A stretch of 64,000 nt of DNA from Linnemannia schmuckeri (Eukaryota > Mortierellomycota > Mortierellomycetes > Mortierellales > Mortierellaceae): assembly GCA_029449235.1 (NCBI GenBank), contig JANATG010000020.1:496001-560000 (forward strand), in the 5' to 3' direction. A model generated the notes under the pieces. The model saw only the letters and a list, made by a program, of their open reading frames with translations. It ran no database searches and was not told the origin of the DNA. Positions 1 through 12,385 of the stretch are shown here, piece after piece. The position numbers and the translations under genes were made by a program. Each line of letters starts with the position of its first letter. Within the stretch, counting starts at the first letter, position 1.

Positions 1-114
1 GTTTACGACAAGGATACATACAAAACCTCCTGGAGATACGATGGCCGACCCCCTTCCTCCCCCCTCGTCTATCGATCTGTTCAGTACGTCGCCGTCTCAT
101 GTAGTAGCCTGTAA
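1..114 (+). CDS. Possible C-terminal end of a gene entering from the left edge (partial)
   Basis: Frame 1 is open from the first base and ends in TAA at 112-114, giving 37 residues (begins VYDKDTYK, ends SCSSL). Composition is compatible with coding sequence and the downstream DNA becomes T-rich like a 3' UTR, but no domain is visible and the fragment is too short to identify. It could equally be chance open frame in a non-coding region. Confidence 0.3.
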   Translation, partial: VYDKDTYKTSWRYDGRPPSSPLVYRSVQYVAVSCSSL

Positions 115-1071
115 AAAGCTCTTTCTCTTGATATCGATAGTAAAAGTTTATGTCTCCGTGCCTTTTTTTTGTCCTTGGGTCTTGTCTAGTTGGAAATATC
201 TCGTCCCTTGTTTATTTTAGCCTGTTTGGTTGTGTGCAAAAGTGTATGCGCTGGGTGTGTGGATACCAAAGCAGCAATATTTTTATTTCGTTTTCGTTTC
301 AGTGTTTTGTTCGTTCTTGAAGAGTAGGAAGTTGCGAATCTGAGTTGACATTGAAAATTTATGGATCATGAACTTCGTTTGCTGTTTCTTTGTTATAGAT
401 GGTGAATGATGATTATGGAGAATGGGGCTTGGAGGGGATGGGAACCAGAATGACACAGCAACAGCAGAAACGAAAAAAGATATTGAGGATTGAACAAAGA
501 ACAAAGAAGCAAGCACTGAATCGTCCTTGTTTGTTCAACTCTTTCAAATCTTTATACGTCCACCCTTGTCGCCTTTTTGAGGACGTGGTTTTCCCGTATC
601 TTTGTCCATGCCCACTCTCTTTTGCTTTCTTCTTTCCACTCTTTTTTTTTTCCATTCATTTCTTTCTTTTCTTTCTCTCTCTTCTTCCTCTCTTTGACCG
701 TTCTCCTCGCCCTCAAGTGAAGCCCACCTTCTTCCCTCTTTCTTCCTACTTTTTGCTTCTCCTAATCCTCCTCTTACTCCTCTTAGCCCTCTTCGCCCTC
801 CTCCTTCCTCTTCCTTCCTCCACTATCACACTTATTCCTCGTACCTTGCCCATCCTCTCCCACATTTTCACACCCGACAACCCTCGCCCACATATTCGAC
901 AGGCTTGCACCTCCACCCTACTTTCAGACCTTCCTCAACACTTCATCCTATCTCCTCTACCCAGGAGGCACAGCAACTCCATCCTTGCTTAACTATCGAC
1001 CATTCAGATCTCAACCTCTACAACAACCAGCAACGGCACACAAAAGCCAACACTTGTCAAGAGTGACGACG
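115..1071. other. Intergenic region with pyrimidine-rich leader upstream of the SOD-like gene
   Basis: No gene is supported here. About 600-960 is strongly C/T-rich on the + strand and leads into the SOD start at 1072. Similar pyrimidine tracts precede most + strand genes in this window, so this is probably promoter or 5' UTR. Open frames in it translate only to low-complexity Phe/Leu/Pro/Ser sequence. Confidence 0.5.
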
Positions 1072-2284
1072 ATGTTCTTCAAATCTTCATTCGTACTTTC
1101 TGTGATTGCAGCTGCGAGCTACACCTGCCAGGCTCAGAGTCAGCTCGTGGCTTCTCAGATCATGGCTTCAGCCATCAACATGAGTATGCCAGCCTCTCCA
1201 TTCCTTCTTCACTCACGCTCACTCTTTTGTTCCACCTTGCCTATCTCTACATTGCCCCTCTCTACTCTTTTCCTTACCTCCGTTAGCTCACCACCTCCTC
1301 GACGCATTTTTGTTGTGTCACTATTACAAAGACTATGCGGCAACAAATTCTTGAAGCTCCTAATCTGACAGAGCAAAACACGTTACTTTCTCGTACTCAC
1401 CAAATTCTCTATCTCCTCAACTACATTACACATTCATTCATTCCTCCAACGAACGCTAGATGGAATTGAGGCGAACTTTATGTTTGCACCGTTGGCGAAC
1501 AATGGCGGTGCACAGGTGTGGGTTGAGGTCAAGAGTGGGCTTACGAAAAAGTTTGCCGTCTCGCCGACGGGAGGATTCGAATACCATATCCATGTTAAGC
1601 CTGTGGGTCCCAATAACGATTGCATGGCGACTGGGGGTCACTTGGATCCTACTAATGTCGGTGCTGTCAAGTGCTTGCCTGCCCAACCTGAAAAATGTCA
1701 AGAAGGCGATCTCTCTGGTACGTTTCTTCATTTTTTCTATATTGTTCTTGTTCTTATCCTCAGGTTCTTCTTGATCTTTTTGGTCTTTTTCTTCCTCTTC
1801 TTGTTCTTGTTGGTTAATTTGGCAATATGTCTCCTCCGATATCACATTTTCGAGCCACGTTTTTTACTCTCTAACATTTTCGCGTTTTTTTTTTTTTTTT
1901 TTTTTTTTTTTCGTGTAAAATCGCGATACTCATTTTCGGGTGGATATAGGCAAGCACGGTGAATTGAAAGCGACAGACTCAGGCGCGATTCCACCCCTGT
2001 CGTATAACGACAAGTATATACAGTTCTCGGGGGAAACAACTACGATCGCCGGCCGATCGGTTGTTATCCACAACAACGGTACCCGTGTGGCCTGTGGCAA
2101 CATCTATCCGTTTGGGCAATCGTCCCCACCCTCGACCTCGACCTCGACCTCGACCTCTGCAGACGGAGGTTCACCCAATGGTGAAGCCAAGTGGCAACAT
2201 TCGAGTGCTAGTGGTGGTCAGGTTATTGCCACGATGGCAATGGCTGTTGCGGGCACTATCTTTGGCGCGTTGATGGCTCTTTAG
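1072..2284 (+). CDS. Secreted, GPI-anchored Cu-only superoxide dismutase-like protein
   Basis: Three exons (1072-1183, 1460-1717, 1950-2284) give 234 residues; introns begin GTATGC and GTACGT and end CTAG and ATAG. An N-terminal signal peptide (MFFKSSFVLSVIAAAS) precedes a Cu/Zn-SOD fold. The copper-ligand pattern is visible: HIH in EYHIHVKPV, His in GGHLDP and His in SVVIHNN; CQEGDLSGKHG is the conserved disulfide-side segment. The arrangement matches fungal Cu-only SODs such as Candida SOD4/5/6, which lack the zinc site. A Thr-Ser repeat linker and a hydrophobic C-terminus (GGQVIATMAMAVAGTIF...) indicate a GPI anchor. The likely role is extracellular superoxide removal at the cell wall. Enzymatic activity is inferred from the ligands only. 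Intron 2 contains a 27-nt T run. Confidence 0.88.
1885..1911 (+). repeat. 27-nt T homopolymer in SOD intron 2
   Basis: Uninterrupted T run inside the second intron of the SOD-like gene, 38 nt upstream of the acceptor. It may serve as the polypyrimidine tract and is likely length-polymorphic. Confidence 0.95.
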
Positions 2285-2659
2285 CCCACGAAAAATACGC
2301 CTTTGATGGACGTTAGGAGGAAGAGAGTGATTTTTTTCTATTTCAAAGGATGAAGATTATGAAGATGAAAATAAAATAAAAAAGAACTCGACTTGACTGT
2401 GCAGGGTGGAGTCGAGTTGAGTGTTTAGTTTGCAACGACATTTTCTTTGGAGTGAGCACCACTCATGTATAGTGGTATGCCACACGGTACAAGGGGAAGA
2501 AGGGAGCGAATCACGTCTCTCGACGCCACGAAACAGTCCGACGGGAAGGAGGAGCCTTGGGTCTGTGTTGGCTGAGTGGGACACATTCACACTACGTGCC
2601 TTTGGGCTGGGACAGGGACAGGGACAGGGACAGAGAACGGGAAGAAGACACCAACACCT

Positions 2660-2815
2660 GTCTGTTCTCTACTTTACTTTGCTTCCTTCTTCCTTCTCCC
2701 TTCTTCCTTTTTCCTTCCTTCCTTCTTCCTTTTTCCTTCCTTCCTTCTTCTCCTTCTTTCATAACATCCGTTCATCATTCCCCTTCCTTCTTCTTCTTCT
2801 TCTTCTTCTTTTCTT
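2660..2815 (+). promoter_or_regulatory. Pyrimidine-rich leader with C/T microsatellites upstream of SEY1
   Basis: Almost pure C/T sequence with imperfect CCTT/TTCC units and a CTT run near 2785-2810, ending about 60 nt before the SEY1 ATG at 2874. Just upstream lies a GGGACA tandem at about 2609-2632. Equivalent tracts precede MVD1 (about 16230-16340) and GMPPA. A promoter or 5' UTR role is inferred from position. Confidence 0.5.
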
Positions 2816-2873
2816 ATTCTCTCTTCATACCCCCTAGATCTTTTCTCTTTTATCACAAACAATTACTCTCATC

Positions 2874-5800
2874 ATGGACATCGTGCCTGATGTCGATCAC
2901 CCTCTAGTCAACGACCACGTCGTGCCTGATGTCATCGACTCCCCTTCCCTTAACAATAGCAAGCCTGCACAGACACCAACCGTCCTCTCAAGACTCCATC
3001 TCATTGACGAGGAGCAAAAGTTCAGGTACACTCACTGCTTTCATCTTTGTCGTCTTACACAAGTGATGGTTGTCCTTTCTTGTTCCTTCTAGTCTGACAT
3101 GCATGCATCTTTCTTTGTTGAAACGAATATAGTGCGGAGCTGTCGACGTACATCAACGAGAAGTGGACACTCAAGGATGCTGGATTCAACTACAACCTCG
3201 CTGCCATCTTCGGAAGTCAGAGTACCGGCAAGAGTAAGTTTCTTCTTCTCTTCCTCTTCCTTTCTCTTTTCCCCTTTCGCCCTTACCCTTCCATTTTCCT
3301 TCTCGTCGTCCCTATCTCCCTGTCCCCGGTGTTCTTTGGAGGCTCACTTTTTTCATAGTCCTTGTAATATTACACTTCTCCAAAACCCAACGAGGACCTG
3401 GACCCTCAACCGATCGCCTTCTCTTTTGCTGTGCACAAAGAAGAAAATGAAGGGAAGTTTGGGGCTGGCTGACGATATCATAACAATTGCTAATCTGCCT
3501 ACGTGCGCATGCTTGTCTCTATTGTTTTTTTCAGGTACATTGTTGAACAGATTGTTTGGCACCAGCTTCGATGTCATGAGCGAGTCTGCAAGACGACAGA
3601 CAACCAAGGGTATCTGGATCAGTCAGGGCAAGGACATGAACGTCTTGATCATGGATGTCGAGGGAACAGATGGTCGCGAGCGTGGTGAGGATCAGGTAAG
3701 GCCTAGCTGCAAGACAATGAACGATAAAAAAAGTTGTGTCTTGGGCTTCAGTTTTCAGGTGTTGCTGGTCAAAAAGTACATTATCGTTATATGGCAAATG
3801 AAAGATTAATGATTCATTTTGATTGTTATTCTCATATGTAGGATTTTGAGCGCAAGAGTGCATTGTTCTCGGTTGCAACCTCGGAGGTGTTGATTGTGAA
3901 CTTGTGGGAGCACCAAGTCGGTCTATACAACGGAGCCAACATGGGTCTTCTCAAGACTGTCTTTGAAGTCAACCTTCAACTGTTTGGAGGCAACCGTGGG
4001 TAAGTGCACCACCTGATGTGAACATATGTGGGTTGTTCTTATTCTGTTACCCATACCTATCAGAGGGTTTTACATGTCTCTATCTACCTTGTCTGTTGTC
4101 ATTGCTGCCGATGTGCATGTGTATGACAAGTCAAAGAGAGAGAGAGTTGAAAAGGTGACCCGACCGAGCGAAGAAGGGTGAAGTGTCAACAAAGACGACG
4201 TGGGCCAATTTAAGACACGGAAATTCTTTTTATTTCGTATGGACCAACAAAAAAATGCTGGGCTACTCATATTTTACACCTCCCCTTGCATGTGATTCTC
4301 GTCCATGGCACAGACTGTGTTTGTTACTAATAGGACACCAGCAGCAGTTCTCATCGCCCCCTTTCCTTTTCTGTTACCTTTGGCTTGGCAACTTCACAGC
4401 AACCTATTTCACTCACTAATTCAACCGCTTTGCACTTTATAGAAAGGAAAAGACTTTGTTGCTCTTTGTCATCCGTGATCATGTTGGAGCCACCCCACTC
4501 GCCAACTTGTCCAACACCCTGAAGGCCGATCTCGAGCGCATCTGGCACGGTCTCTCAAAGGTACGATACGGTAACAAACATCAACTTTTACGATTAAACA
4601 TAGATGGACAATGACTAAGCCTGAACTTCTCTCTTTATATTCATTACTGCTTATCTATCTGGAACAGCCTGAGGGTCTTGAGGACTGCAAGATCACAGAT
4701 TACTTTGATTTCATGTTCACCACATTGGCCCACAAGCTGCTTCAGCCTGAAAAATTTGAAAGCGATGTCGACCAGTTGCGTCTTCGGTATGTCATGCATG
4801 CACTCAAGTCAGAAGGGAGGAAAAAGCAATGTAAAAATACTTTATCTAAGCAGCTGAACACTTGATTAACCACATTGTCATGATCTTCCCCATCACTACT
4901 TTCAGTTTCACCAACCCCTCAGACCCCAACTATGTGTTCCAGCCACAGTACTCCAGGCGCGTCCCTGCCGACGGTCTTCATTTCTATGCAGGAGGCATTT
5001 GGGACAAGATCATGACCAATAAGGATTTGGATCTCCCTACTCAACAAGAGTTGCTTGCTCAGTACCGTTGTGACGAGATTGCCAACACAGCCTTTGCCGT
5101 TTTCCAGGATAAGATCAAGGAGTTCAGGCAGCCCATTGAGTCCGGCAACATTGTGGAGGATCTCGGTCCCAAGATGCGCGAGATTCGCGGAGTTGCCATG
5201 AGTAAGCTGGGGCGTCTTCAAATCTGCTCTCGTGCTGAGTTGTCCCTATTTCTATTTTTCCTCGGCGCTCTCATTAACACTCGCAGCTTTCTTCCACTCG
5301 ATTGCATGTCTGTTTCATAGAATCATTCGACAAGGATGCTTCTCGCTACCACGCCGAGGTTTACAAGCGCAAGCGCTCGGATATGTTGACCAAGGCGAAC
5401 ACCATGCTCGAGGCCTACTTCTTGGGTCAGCTCAAGAACTTGCACAAGAAGGCTGTTAACATGTTCTCGACTAACTTACAGCAGGCTCTTCGCATTGAGG
5501 GCTCAGAGTTTTCCGTTGTGGTGAACAGCTCCAAGAAGGAGGTTCTCGATTACTTTTTGCAGGGCGCCAAGGCTATCAAGCTGGAAGAGACCGAATGGTC
5601 CTATGACGAAGAGCTTTACCAGTTGGAGCAGGGTTTGAAGGATTTTGCCACTGCCCAGCGCGAGAAGGAGCTCAACAAGATGTTGAACAGCTTGGAGAAA
5701 CACTTGCGCAAGGAATTGGACGAGCCCGTTGGATTGGCCCTTAACAACCCTGGCCCTGGCATGTGGGGACGTGTCATTACCATTTACCAGAGAACGGTCG

Positions 5801-6723
5801 AAGATGGCGAACAGCTCTTGCACAAGAAAGCACGCACCTTCGATCTCAACCAGGATGAGCAGGGTGAGCTCCTTATCAACTTGCGCCGCCAGGCTTGGGT
5901 TTTGTTGACCAAGAAGGTTCAGGAGGAGTCGGTTGATGGAATGATGTTGTTGAAGCTTCGTAACCGCTTCGAGGAGAAGTTCCGGTACGATGAACATGGT
6001 CTTCCCCGTGTCTGGAAGCCTGATGATGATATCGACACCCCTTTCCGCAAGGCCCGCGACGAGGTATGCAAGAATGAGAGGTTGTATGCGCATGATATGC
6101 ATTTTGATGTATCCATTTATTGATAAGCAAGCAACTCACGTGTTTTTTGTTGTTTATTTGCATAGACTGTTGAGCTGGTCCCATTATTCGCTAAGATCAA
6201 CACATTGGACCCTGCTAAGGGCGAGAAGTTTGAGCTGGAGCCAGCAGAGGATTTTGATTTCGACCAGTCGCTCAAGGTTCTTTCGGAGACACGCCAGCAG
6301 GAAATCACGACGAAGTTCAAGCGCGAGTCGGATGCGTTCTACTTGGAGGCCAAGCGGTCAGTGGTTGCTACTCAGGCCAAGGTGCCCTACTGGGTGGGAG
6401 TTGCCTTGGTGATTTTGGGATGGAATGAGTTCTTGGCAGTGATTACCAACCCACTGTACTTGATGGTGGTGGCGATGGTGGGAGTTCCTATGATTGCAAT
6501 GTGGTATCTCGATATGCTGGGCTTGGTCGAGACGATTGCATGGAAGGTGTATGACCAGGGATATAAGCTGGCGATGGACAAGCTGAAGGAGACGATGGAC
6601 AAGCGTGAGGGCGAGAAGCCACAGCACCAGCGTCAGCCCCAGCAGTACCCTCCCCGATATGAGAGCATTAGCAAGGACGAGGGCGACATTGAGCTGAGCT
6701 CTTTGGACAAGAAGTCGCAATAG
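2874..6723 (+). CDS. SEY1: SEY1/RHD3/atlastin-type dynamin-like GTPase (ER membrane fusion)
   Basis: Nine exons: 2874-3025, 3133-3233, 3535-3695, 3842-3999, 4443-4560, 4668-4786, 4906-5201, 5321-6063, 6166-6723. They join in phase to an 801-residue protein, close to the roughly 780 typical of fungal Sey1. The GTPase motifs are P-loop GSQSTGKS at residues 78-85, DVEGTD at 125-130 and the RD motif (VIRDH) near 202. A long helical bundle follows. Near residues 689-735 lies a paired transmembrane hairpin (VPYWVGVALVILGW ... YLMVVAMVGVPMIAMWYLD), then an amphipathic stretch and a charged Gln/Pro tail. In the family this protein tethers and fuses ER tubules homotypically. ATG 2874 is the first in-frame Met of exon 1. 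It lies 205 bp upstream of NSE2 in tandem orientation. Confidence 0.96.
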
Positions 6724-6928
6724 TTAACGAACACCGTAGATATCCAAATACAATACATATACATTTCTCGATTTGCATTATGCTTCACCCCTGTGGGTGA
6801 CAGAAGAAACAGTGAAAAGCCACTCGTTCCTTTCGCGTCAATTTGCCACCATTTTTGTTGTTTGCGTTTTCAGAGCAAACATCTTTAGTTCTCTTACCTC
6901 CCATCCGACAGACCGACAAAACACAGAC

Positions 6929-8261
6929 ATGGGCGTAGCATCAGGATCGTCAGCGCCGGCACCAGCACCAGCTGCGGCTTCATCGTCGTCATCTCGCAGA
7001 CAGACTCGGGATGCAGGCTCGAGCAGAAGCAACAGGAACAACACACACAACAATGGCGATGTCGACATGGCTAATGGAGCAGACGCTAGTTCTTCACAAG
7101 CACCCACCGAGATACAGTCCAAACCTCTTGAGTTCCCTCGGACATTGGCACAGAGTCTTAGACCTGCAATTTCGATCTTCACACCTCACAATGACAGTTT
7201 GGCCAAAGGACTCCAGTATATCACTGAGGCAACGGTCGAGTACGAGGAGTTTCATGGCAGTCCAAGCTCCAAGGGCGCAGGAGCCAAGGAATCGACAGGC
7301 GCTACCAAGAGACCGCCCACATCCCGAGCTAAGGCTGTGCAGGCGGCATATGCTGACCAGATGGCGTTCAGTGTTGATCCTCGGATTCATGCGATGGAGG
7401 ACGCATTCTTATCGATCAAGGAATTTCAGCATCAAATGGAGGCTGAGAAGCAGGCTCTGGAGCGGTTGACAAGCATTATTGCAGCAGGAGCATCTTTACC
7501 GGTGGCGGACAGTCTCGAGGAGTCTTATGCACATATCCTGCAGGGCGAGATTAAGCATATCCAAGCCCGGCGGAAACAAGAGGCGATTGCGACGGTGGGA
7601 AAGAACCCAGATCTGCAGGATTTCAGGACCAAGGTCTGGGAGGTTCACCATAATACGAGCGCGGTTCCTACATCTGGATTTGGGAACGGTGGCGAAGACG
7701 AGGAAGATGAGGATATGGAGATTATGGTGACTGGAGATGGAAACAACTTGCAGAGTTTGAAGTGTCCGTTGACGACCCAGTTCTTGGAGGACCCTGTGAC
7801 GAGTGCGGTGTGCAAGCACAGTTTCTCAAGCATTGCTATCCGTTCCATGCTCAAGTCCCGTCCCCACTCCGTCTGTCCCGTCCATGGTATGTTTTTTGCT
7901 TTTTTTTTTCTTGAAGTACTTGGTTGACTGATTGGTTGAAAGGAGGACTGATTAATATCGTTGTAAATTTTCATGGTCAAATATTTGCATTGATTACAGG
8001 ATGCAATCGTCCTATTGCGCTGGAGAATTTGCAGCCGAACAAGGCGTTGGCAAGGAAGGTTGCACGACAGATCATGATCCAGAACGAGATGTCTCAGCGC
8101 ACCGAGGAAGACGTGAGTTTCCGCTGTCAAAGTTGTTCATTGTTACTGCATGGACATGTATGCTTGCCTTATACGACTTAGATTCCTGCGCTGGTTGATG
8201 CTAACTAGTCGCTGATAATTTCTTATTTTTCATCTCTACGTAGTACACTACCGTCGAGTGA
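6929..8261 (+). CDS. NSE2: NSE2/MMS21-like SUMO E3 ligase (SMC5/6 complex subunit)
   Basis: Three exons (6929-7886, 8000-8112, 8244-8261) give 362 residues; the last exon is only 18 nt (YTTVE). I chose ATG 6929 over an upstream in-frame Met at 6773, which would lie in the SEY1 3' flank. The N-terminus is Ala/Pro/Ser-rich and disordered. The centre (about 75-250) is helical, as expected for the SMC5-binding arm. Residues about 279-335 form an SP-RING: CPLTTQFLEDPVTS followed by CKH (295-297) and CPVHGC (316-321), the Cys/His set of Nse2-family ligases. In the family it sumoylates SMC5/6 and repair substrates in the nucleus. The SP-RING is clear; the Nse2 assignment over a Siz/PIAS protein rests on the C-terminal RING position and lack of SAP/PINIT domains. 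Confidence 0.88.
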
Positions 8262-8665
8262 GTAAAAGCAAGGAACACATCATGGTTTCAACTGCAACAA
8301 AAACAAGACAAACGAACAAAAATAAAAAAATAAAAGAAATACTGTACAGAAACAAAAAGAGATATGAAGGATGCCATAGCTATGGGTTGTAGGGAGGGTA
8401 TGCTTGATGGCACCCATCGGTGGTTGAGCACCTGGATGTGTCTGTTCGAGTCCACGTTCGCAGGTCGCGGTCAATTTGGGTGCAGAGCATCTAAATTTAT
8501 TATTAGCTTTTTTTTTTTTCATAATTGATTTGGCTCTGTAAGTCAATCTGACCACTGGCCTTCAACCTTTTTTTTGTTTCTTGGACACTTACTGCTACTT
8601 TTTATTTTTTCTTTTCTTCACACATTCCCTCACCCTTTTAATTACCAACACACAAAACATCAACC

Positions 8666-10669
8666 ATGAACCCCAAGGCCATCATCCTCGTCGGCGGACC
8701 CTCGCGCGGCACGCGTTTCCGCCCCTTGTCGCTCAACGTGCCCAAGCCCCTCTTCCCCGTCGCGGGCAAGCCCATCATCTCCCATCACATTGCTGCCCTC
8801 TCCAAAGTCGAGGACCTCAAGGAGATTCTCCTCATCGGTTTCTTTGAAGACTCTGTCTTCTCTTCCTTCCTGCAGGATGCTGCTCGCGAATATCCTAACC
8901 TTCACATTCGGTATGTCCTACCTTCTTTCACAGCGGCTGGACGGTTTTGCATGATGGATGGACAAAGACAATGCATTCAGGAAAGATCTGCAAAGGGCAA
9001 TGGTGGGAAAAATACACCTATTTTGGCGACACAACAACGTGGTCTCATCCACTGGCTATTGAGGACAGCGTTGACCATTTTTTAATCGTCAATCGGATAA
9101 CACTCGGGATATGGACAGATATCGTCCACTTCAGCAACCAAGTTATCTCTTTGTCAACCACGAGCGGACAAGCCAGAAACCGCCCTTTATGACACTTCAA
9201 TTGCTCCGTTTGTACCTTTTTTTTTTTTTTTTTTTGTCGCAATTTTCCTGACCCCTTGACTTCGTATGTGCGTGCGTGCGTCGTTTGTTTTTTTATCTAG
9301 CTACCTCCGCGAATATCAGTCCCTCGGCACAGCAGGAGGTCTTTACCACTTCCGTGACGAAATCTTGCGCGGCAACCCTGACCAGGTCTTTGTCCTCCAC
9401 GCCGATGTTGCCTGCACTTTCCCCTTGGTCGCCATGAAGAAGGCCCACGAGGGTCACCGTGGACTGTGCACGATCCTGGGAACCCGTGTTCCCCGCGACT
9501 CTGCCAACAACTTTGGATGCCTCGTCGCCAAACCCGATACCAACGAGGTCCTTCACTATGTCGAGAAGCCTGAGTCCTTCATCTCCAACTTGATCTCCTG
9601 CGGTGTCTACCTCTTTGACTGTGCCATCTTTGACGAGATCCGCAAGTCCCTTGAGAACAAGAAGGGAAAGTAAGTTTTTTTGGAGACACATAGCGTCTGT
9701 TCATCATTTTTGTCAGATTATCTGTCATGCTTCCTCTACCCCTGTTTTTTTGTTGCAGAGGTCAATTGAACTTCTTAAACTGACGCAATTGTTTTCTTTA
9801 CTACTAGTGTTGAGACTGATATCTATGGCAGGGAGGTCTTCCAGGATGGCAACAAGTTGCGTTTGGAGCAGGATCTCCTCCGTCCTTTGGCTCAGGCCCG
9901 CAAGCTCTTTGTCCACGAGACCAAGGATTTCTGGAGACAGATCAAGACCGCCGGGTAAGCATCGGTCGCTGGGGACTATACTCATCTGGAAGGCAAGCAG
10001 GTTATCATGAAAACAGTGCACTCAAAATTGACGCTTTTTGTTTGCGTTGGTACTTTATAGATCTGCTGTTCCTGTGAACGGATTGTACTTGGAGCAGTTG
10101 TTGCAGACCAACCCTGAAAAGCTTGCCAAGAACACTCCTGGAGGGCCTGAGATTGTTGGCGCCGTCTATATTCACCCCACTGCCCAGATCGATCCCCAGG
10201 CCAAGGTACGCCTCCCTGTTCTTGTCTCAATGTCGAATGCACTCTGAGCCAAGTTTGTTCATTTCTGTACTCTTCTACGTATGAATGATTTTTTGACAAT
10301 AGTTTCTCGTATGTATTATACATGTAATAGCTTGGACCTAACGTTTCGATCGGCCCTAACGTGTTTATCGGCAAGGGTGCTCGTGTCCGCGACTCGATTG
10401 TATTGGATAATGTGGATGTGAAGCAGAACGCCTGTATCCTGCACGCGATTATTGGCTGGAACTCCAAGATTGGATGCTGGTCTCGTGTCGAGGGTACTCC
10501 CTCTGCTGCTCACAACAGCACAGCAGTGACCAAGTCTGGCCTCAAGATCCAGTCGATCACCATCTTGGGCAAAGAGGTCTCTGTCAAGGACGAGACCATC
10601 ATCCGGAACTGCATCGTCTTGCCACACAAGGACCTCAAGTCCTCTTGTGAGAACGAGATCGTCATGTAA
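8666..10669 (+). CDS. GMPPA: GMPPA-type mannose-1-phosphate guanylyltransferase-like protein
   Basis: Five exons (8666-8910, 9301-9669, 9808-9954, 10061-10205, 10331-10669) give 414 residues, close to animal GMPPA. The N-terminal nucleotidyltransferase signature GGPSRGTRFRPLS...VPKPLFPVAGKP is of the alpha type, and GTAGGLYHFRD and HYVEKPESFIS also follow the alpha subfamily. The C-terminal half carries a left-handed beta-helix hexapeptide repeat (LGPNVSIGPNVFIGKGARV...). GMPPA proteins bind GDP-mannose and allosterically restrain the catalytic GMPPB in GDP-mannose supply for glycosylation and cell-wall mannan; that role is family knowledge. Intron 1 (390 nt) contains a 19-nt T run at 9217-9235. 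The gene is convergent with RPP2, 296 bp away. Confidence 0.93.
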
Positions 10670-10965
10670 AAATCTTGTTTGGTTTGGTGCAAGGCGTTTT
10701 TCTTTTTCGAACAAAAATATAATAAATTGGGATGCACGCTATGTATTCGGAGCGTATAGTTATCGTACATCATTAACCAGCATAAAGACAAGTAAGGAAC
10801 GATGATTTGAAAGGGGAGGTAAGGATTAAACCCAACACAACCCGAAACTGGAGAACGCCAGACGCAATTTTATTCTTGTGTGTTTGCAAAAACCAAACGT
10901 TGAACTGACGATATTTCCCATTAAGAGTTGTTGAAAGTGTTGGAGTTGCTTGGTGGAACTGTTGT

Positions 10966-11627
10966 TTAATCGAAGAGACCGAAGCCCATATCGTCATCAG
11001 ACTCCTCCTTGGCCTCCTCCTTCTTCTCCTCGGCCTTGGTCTCGGCAGCAGCGGCACCACCGGCAGCGGGGGCAGCGGCAGCGGCAGCACCACCGGAGGG
11101 AACGGAAGCGAGCTTGGAGGTACCCTCAGCAATGAGCTATTATTGTTGTTTTGATGCAGGCGTGGGGAGGATAGTTAGCATTGTGCTTGATAAAACGCTT
11201 GCTTTTTCTGATTGCGCTTTCGTTCTTAGTGCTGAGGTGCATATGTTTGCTAGGTGTTGCTGGTTTGTTGTGCAATGAAAGGCTGGTTCCTGGTAGACAA
11301 AAAAGAACTCTTCAACTGGACTTGCTATCGACACAAGTCTATCCGGTATCAGTCGTTCCTTGCCGATATGTCGGTGGTTCCTGAGTAGTCAGAGTTGTTG
11401 GTATGTATCCTGAAAAAGTGCTGTCCTGCATCCTTGAACTTGAAAGAAAAGGTAAAAGATGTATGTACCTCGTTGATGTCCTTGCCGGCAAGCTGGGCAA
11501 TCAAGGTCTCAATGCGCTCGGACTCGGCCTCAATGCCGACGGTGGCAAGGAGAGCGGTGATGTCCTTGGCAGAGGGGGCGGCGTTACCACCGATGGTGAG
11601 CAAAAGGTAGGCAGCGAGGTACTTCAT
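10966..11627 (-). CDS. RPP2: 60S acidic ribosomal protein P2 (stalk)
   Basis: Two exons on the minus strand (11627-11469, 11136-10966) with a 332-nt intron give 109 residues. The N-terminus MKYLAAYLLLTIGGNAAPS and the ALLATVGIE segment are diagnostic of P2, and the Ala/Gly hinge is followed by the invariant acidic tail ending SDDDMGFGLFD. P2 pairs with P1 in the ribosomal GTPase-associated stalk and recruits elongation factors. The intron interrupts right after AGKDINE. I saw no convincing C/D-box snoRNA signature in the intron. Confidence 0.96.
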
Positions 11628-12385
11628 GGTGACTGAAGATGTTGGAAAAGGGTAAAGAGAAAAGAAAGGTTAGGACCGGGCTGGCTTGAAATATGTGTGG
11701 GGGTGGCTGTCTGGGTTCAGGGATCCTGAAGGGGGTTCCTGCAGGGTTTTTTTGTCGATACTCAAGCTGGTGCAAGTCCGTTCGGACGATCGACCCTCCG
11801 TGATGATGGGTTCGTCATGGACTTTTATTATTCGCTCCATTGTCCGCCCCCATCCACTGTATATAGTCCATTCAACCCCCCCATGAACCGACGAAACATA
11901 GTTCCTTCCACCATCCTGACGGGTCGTTCTAGACGGATACGCACTCCAGTGCGATTTTCTGAGTCCTGATGATCTTTCGACAACACGGTTGTCGACAGAT
12001 GGTTCCTGATACATTAAGGCATCGATCGATGGATGATGGATGCTGCAATGGATGGATAATAACCTTCTGAAATGAAAGTAGTTTAACTCGAAGTGAGGGC
12101 AATCGTTTCAAAGAGGAAGTTCAAGATATCAGAAAGCGGATCGAAATTTATACCTTTTGGACAATTATTCCAATTGAAGAGGTTAAACGCTGCGAGGCCT
12201 GCTATAGGATAGTTGCCACGCGACGAGTGTGATATTTCTCTGCAGCAGCATCAATCTCTCCATGATCCATATCAAATGAAACTATCATCACCTTTGATGA
12301 AAACTAGAAGTGGTATTCCGTCCTTGATAGCGAAGAATTAGAGTGCATCTTTTATGTAGTAAAATTGGTTCTACAAGGAAGGGAT
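11628..12385. other. Intergenic region between RPP2 start and SLC41 gene end
   Basis: Holds the RPP2 promoter/5' leader (nearest 11630-11900) and the 3' flank of the SLC41 gene. I see no supported gene, RNA or notable repeat. Confidence 0.5.

Noticed and set aside
399..992. 197-codon plus-strand frame upstream of the SOD gene
   Set aside because: It reads through a C/T-rich leader and yields only Phe/Leu/Pro/Ser low complexity.
6773..6928. Upstream start for NSE2
   Set aside because: It lies 50 bp after the SEY1 stop and gives residues unlike an Nse2 N-terminus; ATG 6929 is the more likely start.
8440..8490. tRNA B-box-like GTTCGAGTCC downstream of NSE2
   Set aside because: The flanking bases do not form a T-stem and there is no acceptor stem or A-box at the right distance.
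11137..11468. Intron-hosted snoRNA in the ribosomal P2 gene
   Set aside because: CTGA-like D boxes occur but no matching RTGATGA C box with terminal pairing, and no clear H/ACA hinge.
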